Shown here: piece after piece, positions 56,292 to 64,000 of the stretch
Layout of the letters: every line of letters begins with the position of its first letter
Numbering within the stretch: the stretch's first letter is position 1
From: Macrolepiota albuminosa
Taxonomy: Eukaryota; Basidiomycota; Agaricomycetes; Agaricales; Agaricaceae
DNA length: 64,000 bases
Reading direction: 5' to 3'
Assembly: GCA_027475525.1 (NCBI GenBank)
Contig: JAMWFC010000046.1
Location: forward strand, 3,241,379 to 3,305,378
Program-made: the position numbers and the translations under genes
Notes under the pieces: model-generated
Told to the model about the DNA's origin: nothing
Database searches by the model: none
What the model saw: the letters and a program-made list of their open reading frames with translations, nothing else

Positions 56292-57014
56292 TTAAGACAA
56301 CGACGATGACCGCCGACGAGGGCCCTTGACTCGCTCCTTGTGTCGCCTATAGGCGGGAGGAGCACCGGAAGGGGGACGAATGGCAGCGTTAGGCGGAGCG
56401 GGAGGAGCGACTGGAGGAGGAGGTACGGGAGCGCGAGGAGGAGGCACGGGAAGGGCGATTGTAGGTGGAGCGCGGGAAGGACCCGGGGGAGCGGCAGGAC
56501 GAGTAGGGGACGAGTACCACCCGGCCTCGTCCAAGCGACGCTCTAAAGCTGTGAAAGGAACAATCACGCGGTCGAGCACAGCTCTACTAGCGTTAAGGTT
56601 GACAAGAACCAGAAGAGGGAGCCAGGAAAGGCTCTAGAAAAGGGCAGGGAGTTAGCTAACCAAAGCTAGGCGAAAAAGGGGTATAGGTACTAACCAAACC
56701 CCCGGTCTCGTGGAGAAGACTATGAAGGCTCAATGCGGTACCAGTAATGGTCTGCTCCTACGACACGCATAAGTATTACCTAAAGCATGCGCTAATAAAG
56801 GGTTTACGGTGACTAGAGCTGGGTCCGTATCTATCTCCCATTCGGCAGAGGCCGCTAGCAGGATCCGGTATCGGCGCACAAGGGTCAATATGTTGCTGTT
56901 CTCCTGCAGAAAGCCGCCGTCAGGCATTAACGCGAGGAAGCGCTCGAGGCAATCTAGGATGAGAGGCCGGTGAACGAGTACGGGGTCATCAAGAAGGAGG
57001 GAAGGTTCTGGCAT
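56292..57014 (-). CDS. Antisense gene acc3 of Gyp-B3 (unknown function)
   Basis: First exon 57014-56780: MPEPSLLLDDPVLVHR followed by LILDCLERFLALMPDGGF, ILTLVRRYRILLAASAEWEI, whose spacing (helix, G, helix with L-RRY-x3-L and a later Trp) resembles exon 1 of acc. Donor GTAATA at 56779. A later exon (about 56590-56292) reads LDRVIVPFTALERRLDEAGW, a long Pro/Ala-rich stretch and a basic end (YRRHKERVKGPRRR). The splice path between 56779 and 56590 is unresolved. Opposite orientation to its element; convergent with pol. I recognise no family. Confidence 0.5.
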
Positions 57015-57145
57015 GATATGATACTAACCGGGTTAACAGCGCCAGAACCCATAAAATACCTCAAGCTAAGAAGGAGGGAAGGTTCTGGCATGATATGATA
57101 CTAACCGGGTTAACAGCGCCAGAACCCATAAAATACCTCAAGCTA
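56991..57145. repeat. 77-bp tandem duplication at acc3 start
   Basis: Starts 56991 and 57068, identity 78 bp. It duplicates the acc3 start codon region and upstream sequence. Confidence 0.96.
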
Positions 57146-57301
57146 TGTGCAGGGTCGTGGATACTTGGGAACTCTTACATGCGCAAAACAATTATGAGGG
57201 GGGGGGGAAGGCAGTGATGCATTTCATTTAACTACGACAAAAAGAAATCAACTAGCCAAAATCTGTCAGCCCGGTGGCGCCACGGAAAAGAAGGAGCCGA
57301 C

Positions 57302-57844
57302 TTACATAAACGACATGGGAGACGGACGAGCATCAAGGCCTGGGCAGAAGGAGAGGCCTGGGAGGCCTCCAGCCTTCAGCAGGACCACGAAAAAGCCGGC
57401 CACCAGTAGACGAGCGAGGCGCCTGGCGGAGCGACGCGTTAAACGGAAGAAAAGAGGTAATAAAATGACAAACCAGGTAGTGACTCTCCTCCAGCAGCAG
57501 CTCAAGACGTTCTTTCGTTTCCTTGGTCGCGATTTGCTTGATTTGGAGACTATCAGAAGAGAAGGAGGGTGAAAAAGGCAATAGCGCACCTGAAAAATCC
57601 GACTCCAGTTTTTCTCCATACCGAAATGGGTCAACGGCAGGTCATCGTTCCAGATCTTACAGGCTACACGAAGTAGCTGGCAGCGACGACCTAATTCAAC
57701 GACTCCGTCGGTCAGTCCAGGTACGCCAACCGCTGGGTAGTGGTGGAAGAACGAGGTAGCGCGTTCCAGGAAAGTGGGGGGATCAATTACGACGTGAGCA
57801 CGATCACAACGGGCAGTCCACACAATGCCGGTTGGGCTTTCCAT
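57302..57844 (-). CDS. Antisense gene acc2 of Gyp-B3 (unknown function)
   Basis: Begins MESPTGIVWTARCDRAHVV at 57844, about 40 nt after a TATAAA (57887-57882). The segment FLERATSFFHHYPAVGV, VVELGRRCQLLRVACKIW matches the acc exon 1 pattern (FL-x-A, VG, L-x-RR, R, W). The frame stays open to 57302 (180 aa) with a basic SKSRPRKRK patch and hydrophobic stretch; an intron with donor at 57590 (CAG/GTGCGC) and acceptor at 57552 is possible and would lead to another frame, so the C terminus is uncertain. The promoter and start region are conserved in Gyp-O at 63890-64000. Confidence 0.5.
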   Translation of the reverse strand: MESPTGIVWTARCDRAHVVIDPPTFLERATSFFHHYPAVGVPGLTDGVVELGRRCQLLRVACKIWNDDLPLTHFGMEKNWSRIFQVRYCLFHPPSLLIVSKSSKSRPRKRKNVLSCCWRRVTTWFVILLPLFFRLTRRSARRLARLLVAGFFVVLLKAGGLPGLSFCPGLDARPSPMSFM

Positions 57845-57881
57845 CGCGAAGACTGATGAGATGCTGTCGAGGCATGGGCAA

Positions 57882-57887
57882 TTTATA
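57882..57887 (-). promoter_or_regulatory. TATA box of acc2
   Basis: TCCTATAAATTGCCCATGC on the minus strand; the same CCTATAAATT with its upstream context (CTTGAGAAG, CCTCCCA, GCTGTCGCTA) recurs in Gyp-O at 63917-63974. Confidence 0.65.
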
Positions 57888-58371
57888 GGACTCGGACGGT
57901 GTTTCAACTAGCGACAGCATGGGAGGGCACTTCTCAAGGGGCTTGGACCCTGACACAGACACGAACCAATAGGATGCGCTGGAAACCATTTTAGGTCATA
58001 CAAAGAGGGAATTAACCTTCAAGATCTAGCGCTTATAGCCACCATCACCGAATAACCACAAGCAATCAGTGGCACTCTATTTCTTATACATTAAAACTTC
58101 TTGCATGAATCGACTTATTTTTCTACAGACGATACCTATTTCTTTCTAGGCTGGCGCGATATTGGCTATTGGGTTGCGCTGGTAATAGGGGTTTTTACGC
58201 CATGATGATTTACTGAGTGTTTCCCCTTTTTCTTACTTTATATTTTGATTACTTACAAACTGACGATTTCGAAACAAGGGGAGGGGAGCGTTTATTTTTA
58301 GTATAGCTATCACAGACTACGTATCAAAATTTTCAAAGTCCACAAAAATTCGAAGCGCTACGGGCCGGCGA
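57888..58371. other. Spacer between acc-B3 and acc2
   Basis: Holds the acc-B3 3' end and the acc2 upstream region. Recognisably similar to 63490-63960 of Gyp-O in reverse, including GTTTCCCCTTTTTCTTAC and CTTACAAACTGACGATTT. No gene. Confidence 0.6.
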
Positions 58372-61300
58372 CTACGCATCAGACGCGGAGGGAGCGGGAT
58401 CACCCAATGGAAGCAAGTCCCCGTCTTGAATGGCGTTACTCGCTTGCCACTCAAGCGCATCAGTGATGTCGTCATGGAGCTCAAGCAGGAGGAGCTCACG
58501 GCGCGCTAAGGTGGAGACACGAGGACGGAGGAGGGCAAGTTCGTTACCGATGACGTTGGTCGCGTCCTCGACTTGGCGAAGTTGTTGATGGAGATCGGCG
58601 GCAGGACGAAGGGGAGTGACAGGATAAGAAAACTCATCCCCAAGCCAAGGATAGGCATTGCCGGAAACGCGCATGGCGGGGGGAGGAGTCCAAAAAGGAT
58701 CGAACTTAGCGGAGGTCAGCGGAGAGGCGAACTAACTAGGAAATGCAGACTTACTCGAACGGTTACGGGAGCACGGGGGGTCCATTCATGGCGCTCATCG
58801 CCTGGGGACATGGCCCTAGCGGAAGAAAGGCGGATGCCATAGGAAGGCAAGTACCTCCAGCGGCGGTGGCGCTCGCCCTGAGCTACTAAGGTCCCTTTGG
58901 ACTCAGGCGCGGTAGAGGACTCACGAGTACTGGGGAAAGAAGAGAGGCTACAAGGAGGAGTAAGAGATGGTGTAATAGGAAGAGCGACGGGGGAGGCGCT
59001 AGCCGCGACAGGCTCGGGAGCAGGGGTAGCACCGGCAACAGCCATCACGACATCTTCGGCGGGTGGGATATCCATGACGACCGGAAGCAAAGGAGTAGGG
59101 GACCTGGCAACAAAGAGGTTAGTGCAACCTAAACAGGAAAACACGAACACTACGCACCGATTACCACTGGGGCCGCTCTGATAAAGGTTAGCGGCGATAG
59201 GGGGAGTAATGCGAAGCAGAAGAGCGCGTACTGCCAATAGCGCATCGGTGTCAACTACAGGCCCAGCCTCATCGTCATCCTCACCCTCAGCATCCCTCTC
59301 GGTATCCTCGCCCTCATCAGTAGACGACTCGGTAGAAGACAAGACAACGGGAGTAGCAGGCGCTAGCTCCCGGCGCTTACCGGGACTCTTGCTAGGGGAG
59401 GCGACAATGGGCTTACGTTTCGAAGGGACGGGACGACGGGGAGAGCGGGCAAAGGGGGCCGCCACGGTGGTACCATCTTGGGCGATGGGAAGCGCTAGAC
59501 TTGCAGCACTAATCACAGTGGGCTGACGAGTGGCGGCCAGGTCGCGTTGCTGCAGCACAAAGGCCCGGGCGTTATGAACTAGGACGGCGCGCTCGTAATT
59601 GCGCTGCATGATAGCGTCCCTACCACGTTCGCGAGTACGAATCCCATTGAAGGCACAGCCCCGTTTCAACGCATCGCAGCGGTAGCAGGGAAGAGAAGCG
59701 GTAGGAAACCAGCAACCCTCGGGATCGTTTTCAGACCAGCATTTATCGCACTGGGAAAAGAATTTAGTGACATCATCAACCTTTCAGGGACGAACAAGTA
59801 CTTACCGCACCAATCTTCGCCCTAAAAGCGCGGCGCTCCACAGGTGCCACTGTAACCTTCTTCTTAGCGCCGAGTACTTGGACACCAGCCGGGAGGCCGG
59901 TATCAATAACGGTAGTGTCACGACGAAGGCGCAACAGATCACGAAGCTCCGCGTCGGTAAACATAGTTTGGTTGGGCGCCTAAGGAGGGCTCGATCAGGC
60001 GCTAGAAACAAGCGATCTTGAAAGGAAACACTTACAACATACAAAGGGGCAACACGAGCAGGGAGATTGACCTAATAAGCAGAGTTAGCAGAAGAACCAA
60101 AGGCAAGAACACAAGGCCGCACGGTACATTTAGGAGGGCTAGCGAGAGCAGGGGGCGCACGGTTAATAACGACGGCAAAGTTATGGGGAGGAAGGCGAGA
60201 AATAGTATGGGTAGGTCCAGTGATGACGCCCAAAGTTTGGTCAGTAACAAATGTAGGTATTGTGTTACCGTACCAAGAGTGTGCGTTGGGCGCGCTATAA
60301 GTGATTTGAGGAGTCCCGGGCAGGTCCCAGAGAACGCGTCTGTGAAAAAGGGTAAAAGTCGGTAACGGGGTCGGCAAGTGGTAAGCGCTAAGGTAAAGCG
60401 CCTAAGGAAATGCGGTAAGTGAACACGGCAAGGGTGAGCGGCAAGAGCACGATAAGCTTAGCGAAGTTCTAAGCGTCGATAATGCCTGCCGTAGTTGCAA
60501 GGCGCGAGTATGTCGAGTATTGGCGAACGTCTACAACTGCCGATGAGTTTGACGTTGCCGACCGTAGCGTAAATGAGCTCTTGAGCGTAAGGGAGACTGA
60601 GGAAAGGGGAGTAAACTGTGGTCTATTGTTCTGATGTCCAATGTACAAGTCGGTAAGTACTTTTATACTACAATAAGTTCGCCGTCGCCAGTGGCTAATG
60701 ACGCCAGAGTGCGGTAAACTGGAAAATTTCAAAGGGGTAGCTCCAACGGTTTCAGATCCCTACCGTCCATTCAAGAGCCTTAGCGACGCCAGGCGACAGA
60801 TCGCGAAGCTAAACCATCACTCCATCACCCTTCTGTCCGTCAGAGCACCTAAGCGATGTCAGGCGCCAAATCGAGACGCTAAGCGGTGTCAGACGCCAAG
60901 GTCAAACGCCAAGCTGTCTGTCAGTTTTTGATAGATCATCAAGCTTCTCGCTAAGCGCTGTCGTCAGTGACTGATGCCATCTGTCAGTTGTCATTCTTGC
61001 TGCCGTCGGCGCTATCATTGATTGGATCTGCTTCTTGCCGTGCGCGGCCGTCAGAAATGGCTTAAAATGGGTAGAACGCGTGCGCTAAGTTTGGAACGAG
61101 TGCGGCAAGGTTTCCGGAGCCGGTGCCGAGCCTGCCGTTGATGCGCCTAACCTGTATAGGGTCCTATCACCGGGCCAGGGCTCACTGGCGGTAACGGCAA
61201 TCCGTTTGATGGCCGAATGAGGAGGCGCGGTACGAGTGGGAGAAACGATGATGGGTGCAGGGCAAGTGGGAGAAGCATCGCCACGAAAAGGACTACCGAG

Positions 61301-61836
61301 AATGGGAGGAGGCAGAACGGAAACAGGAGCAACAGGAGCGGCCGGAGCGGAAGGAACGGTAGGGGCCGACAAGGCACTAGGAAGACTGGCAATGGTGGGC
61401 AACGTAGCAACCGACTACTCAGGGTTAACTTGGAAGATGTGAGGAAGAAGAGGAGGGGACTCACTTTGCCAACCTCGGTACTAGCCAGCAGGGCGTCAAT
61501 CTCGTTGGAGAGGGAAGGAGCCTAGTATGGGCGCTGAACCTTAGCGCCACGAACCCAAAATCAAACTTAGAAACTTACAAAAAGGTCCGCGAAAGGGCGC
61601 AACCAATTGGCACCTTCGTATTCACGGTACCGGGCCACACACCACTTGCGAACCTCGGCACCCCGCTCCCAGGAACTGTCGGAGCCGCGGACCACGAGCC
61701 AGCGCCGGTAGAGTTGCATAATGCCAGGGACGGTTTGTGGCGCATCGGCGGGACCGACAGACTTAGCGCGATCAAATAAATAAGAGGCCTTAGCCAGGAA
61801 ATTGCGAAGAGCAGAGGCATCAAAAGGAGTGGACAT
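58372..61836 (-). pseudogene. acc-B3: antisense accessory gene split by a solo LTR
   Basis: Seven exons: 61836-61579, 61521-61474, 61414-60123, 60071-60036, about 59977-59804, 59750-58755, 58704-58372. Exon 3 is interrupted by the LTR at 60221-61169; taking out LTR plus 4-bp duplication leaves 339 nt, the same as acc-O, and an uninterrupted 727-aa reading. N domain FLAKASYLFDRAKSVG, REWC-like segment (VRKWC), 58-residue exon with FTDAELRDLLRLRRDT, cysteine cluster (CDKCWSENDPEGC, CYRCDALKRGC), basic PSKRKP, acidic EGEDDDEAG, WRYLPSYG, then WLGDEFSYPVTPLRP and EWQASNAIQDGDLLPLG. No nonsense codon. TATAAAAG at 61894-61887. Confidence 0.88.
60221..61169 (-). repeat. Solo LTR-C in acc-B3 exon 3
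   Basis: 949 bp, TGATGACGCCC to GGTCCTATCA, similar to the Gyp-C LTRs. Flanks CCAG (60217-60220) and CCGG (61170-61173), a 4-bp duplication with one transition. Confidence 0.93.
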
Positions 61837-61886
61837 GTTGGGAAAGATGGAAAGGAAAACACGAGAAGGAGAAGTGCGGAAAATGA

Positions 61887-61894
61887 CTTTTATA
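61887..61894 (-). promoter_or_regulatory. TATA box of acc-B3
   Basis: TATAAAAG on the minus strand, about 50 nt before the ATG at 61836; same place as in Gyp-O. Confidence 0.7.
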
Positions 61895-61970
61895 AGGCGC
61901 CGGCAGCATCATACGGACCGTAGCGCAGCCAAATTAATGACGGTGTTTGACTGAGGACAGTCAATTTTTC

Positions 61971-61983
61971 AGTTGGGGGGAGA
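61971..61983 (+). promoter_or_regulatory. Polypurine tract of Gyp-B3
   Basis: AGTTGGGGGGAGA directly before the 3' LTR; primer for plus-strand synthesis. Identical tract in Gyp-O and Gyp-C. Confidence 0.85.
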
Positions 61984-63054
61984 TGATAGGCTTCTACTCG
62001 GACTGAGCGCATCAAGGGACATTAGAGGCCAACCGACACTTGACGTATTCAGGACTCTAGCGACCAGTTGGGAATATAGAGCAGCTCTAGCTCTGGCAAA
62101 TTACTACAGGATGTGGAAATTTATCCTAACCCCTAGCTACCAGGCCTTCAGCGCACTCCTTTCACCTAGCCCAAGGATGAAGAAGGCTCATAACGTATAA
62201 CGATAGCACGACGGCGGGAGAGGACTCTAACTAAACCCCGATCACTTCCAGAAGGAGCCAGCAGCAGGCGCTGCCATTTGACGAGGAACTTCAATCAGAA
62301 GTCTAAAAGGATCAATGACGGCGGCACTGGATATACTTAAATCCGACATCTGGACCTGCCAGGAACTAATACAATGAGTAGCGCTGACATTAGCGCTCAC
62401 GGCGTCTGTCGAGGATTTTCCGACCATACCCTGGAACAGCCTGGCCAATCGGAGATATAGTAAAAGTGAGCAGACTCGTACAATTCTAAGTCAATATAGA
62501 GTCGCCGCTGGTTGCCGTGGGTCATAACGCCGTTGGTCGCCGTCAGCCATGTGCAAAAGGTCGCCGTTGACAGGTCGCCGTTAGAGGAAACCACGAGGAG
62601 AGGCGCTAGGAGGTAGCGCCGCAGATGGGCTCGTATCTTGGCAAACACGGTAGTGCATAGTATATAAAATAGCTACTTTACATGTATATAACAACGAATC
62701 GTAACCCCTCGAACACACAGTTACACTTAGCGTTCAACTCGCGCTAGCTTCCTTCGACTTCGTCACTAAGTCGGGCGCTAGCTTCGTCTATCTCGTCTTC
62801 ATCGTTTACGGTGCCACCTACGGGCACAATACGCTGCGCTACTCGTCTTTTCTCCAATATCTTTGCCTAAACTACAACGCTTACCGTCTGCCAGGTAGCC
62901 CCCGAAGTGCTATAATCTAGCGCATCGTTTTACTACCTCCACTCGAGCACACCGGGACCCTGTCAGGACTCCTCACAACTACGTACGTCAAGCGCTGGAG
63001 ATGGCGTTGTACTGCGTATATGTCCAGCGCACCCAACCACAGTTGGCGTCATCA
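61984..63054 (+). repeat. 3' LTR of Gyp-B3
   Basis: 1071 bp, TGATAGGCTTCTACTC to GGCGTCATCA, followed by resumption of acc-O. Confidence 0.94.
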
Positions 63055-63062
63055 CCGATAAG

Positions 63063-63487
63063 TTTGATCCCTTTTGGACGCCCCCTCCCGCCATGCGAGT
63101 TTCTGGCGACGCCTTCCCTTGGCTCGGGAACGAGTTCTCCTATCCCGTTACTCCTCTCCGTCCCTCTGCCGACCTTCGCCAGCAACTTTGCCATATCAAG
63201 GATGTGACCGAAGTCGTTGGTCGCAAACTTGCCAACTTGCATCCTCATGTTTCCACCTTACCGACCTTCGCCAGCAACTTTGCCATATCAAGGATGTGAC
63301 CGAAGTCGTTGGTCGCAAACTTGCCAACTTGCATCCTCATGTTTCCACCTTAGCTTGCCATGAGCGCCTCCTGCTCGAGCTCCATGACAATATTACGGCT
63401 GCGCTTGAGTGGCAAGCGAGTAACTCGATCCAGAACGGGGACTTGCTTCCTTTGGGCGATCCCGCCCTTCCCGAGTATGATCCGTAG
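63063..63487 (+). pseudogene. acc-O last exon
   Basis: Resumes acc-O after Gyp-B3: FDPFWTPPPAMRVSGDAFPW, LGNEFSYPVTPLRPSADL, then, after a 92-bp duplication that shifts frame, ERLLLELHDNITAALEWQAS and NGDLLPLGDPA, stop TAG at 63485-63487. The acceptor is at 63061-63062 (GATAAG). Confidence 0.85.
63171..63354. repeat. 92-bp tandem duplication in acc-O last exon
   Basis: Copies start 63171 and 63263. acc-B3 has one copy here. Period differs from the 77-bp set. Confidence 0.93.
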
Positions 63488-64000
63488 TTGCTGACCCTTA
63501 GCGCTTTAAACTTTTTATGGACTTTGTTGTTTGATACGTACTTTGTAGTGTGTGACACTAAAAATAAACGCCCCCCCTTTGCTTCAAATCGTCAGTTTGT
63601 AAGTAATCAAAAGAAAAATAAGTAAAAGGGGAAACACTCAGTAGATCATCACAGCGCAAAAACCCCTTTGCCGACATGGTCCAATAGCCATTACCGTGCC
63701 AGCCTAAGTAGAAAATAGGGACTGTCTGGAAATAAATAAGCGGATCCATGTAAGAAGTAGAGCGTATAAAGAAATAGAAAACCAGTGATTGCTTATGCCC
63801 GTTTAGTGTGGTTGTGAGTAAGCACTGAACATCGAATGTCAATTCCCTTTTTGGAGGTCCCAAAATAAGTTAAACGTTTCTGATTGGCTAGCGCTCTTGT
63901 TAGGGTTCTAGCTCCTTGAGAAGAGTCCTCCCACGCTGTCGCTAATTGAAACACTTCCCGTGTCCTATAAATTACTTATGCATCAACTCGATTCCATCAG
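63488..64000 (+). other. Gyp-O spacer with promoter of the next antisense gene
   Basis: Matches 57.87-58.37 kb of Gyp-B3 in reverse. TATAAA at 63966-63971 corresponds to the acc2 TATA box; the acc2 start codon of Gyp-O would lie just beyond the window end. Confidence 0.6.

Larger units (their letters stand above)
37126..63054 (+). mobile_element. Gyp-B3: gypsy element with three antisense genes
   Basis: Plus-oriented, inserted in the last intron of acc-O; flanks CCGG (37122-37125) and CCGA (63055-63058) fit a 4-bp target duplication with one change. Order: 5' LTR, primer site, gag-protease, pol (interrupted by Gyp-C), then minus-strand genes at 56292-57014, 57302-57844 and 58372-61836, polypurine tract and 3' LTR. 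Without Gyp-C and the solo LTR it is about 13.7 kb. Confidence 0.92.
33776..64000 (-). mobile_element. Gyp-O: gypsy element, 3' end only, runs off the window
   Basis: Minus-oriented element. Visible parts: 3' LTR 33776-34808, polypurine tract 34809-34821, antisense acc-O (34955-37075 and 63063-63487) and the spacer 63488-64000, which matches the Gyp-B3 spacer down to the promoter of the next antisense gene. Its gag-pol must lie beyond 64000. Gyp-B3 (37126-63054) is inserted in it. Confidence 0.8.

Noticed and set aside
57177..57210. G-run as a quadruplex or polypurine tract
   Set aside because: A homopolymeric run of ten G next to no LTR; not comparable with the conserved AGTTGGGGGGAGA tract.

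Overview
The window is nuclear DNA of a basidiomycete fungus, most likely an agaricomycete. The evidence is many phase-consistent introns of about 40-60 nt, a fungal-type pyruvate kinase, a DXD glycosyltransferase, a Crinkler-type gene, and Ty3/gypsy and Ty1/copia families of the kind found in mushroom genomes. No bacterial features, tRNA, rRNA or CRISPR array were seen.

Layout. Positions 1-8.0 kb carry three host genes: the 3' part of pyruvate kinase (+, at least 14 exons), a type II membrane DXD glycosyltransferase (+), and a Crinkler-like P-loop NTPase with a nuclease-like C terminus (-). At 8132-9443 sits a relic DNA transposon with perfect 37-bp inverted ends. From 9457 to the end, everything is nested LTR retrotransposon. 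Names used here, outermost first: Copia-E (3' LTR 9457-10100, minus) is cut at 13296 by Gyp-C2. Gyp-C2 is cut at 15167 by LTR-F, and LTR-F at 15638 by Gyp-B1 (+). Gyp-B1 contains two insertions. One is Chromo-A (20197-31884, minus, TSD CTACC). The other is Gyp-O (minus, starts 33776, runs off the window). Gyp-O contains Gyp-B3 (37126-63054, +), and Gyp-B3 contains Gyp-C (44412-55708, minus, TSD GCGC). Solo LTRs lie inside Copia-E, Chromo-A and Gyp-B3.

The most interesting content is an extra gene, called acc here, carried antisense to gag-pol between pol and the 3' LTR in four elements (Chromo-A, Gyp-O, Gyp-B3, Gyp-C). It is spliced (5 to 7 exons), has its own promoter region, and encodes a protein with an N-terminal helical domain, a six-cysteine cluster reminiscent of fungal Zn2Cys6 DNA-binding domains, a basic nuclear-localisation-like patch, low-complexity acidic sequence and a C-terminal helical domain. 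An intron lies exactly before the first cysteine codon in all four copies, including the distantly related Chromo-A. The Gyp-C copy is fully open (705 aa) although its pol has a nonsense codon. Gyp-B3 has two further antisense genes (56292-57014 and 57302-57844) that seem to share the N-terminal domain of acc.

A caution for every reader: nine two-copy tandem duplications with a period of exactly 77 bp are scattered over host gene and transposons. 77 is a common de Bruijn k-mer size, so these are probably unmerged contig overlaps. They cause several of the apparent frameshifts, including three in the Gyp-B3 gag-protease and a duplicated exon in pyruvate kinase.
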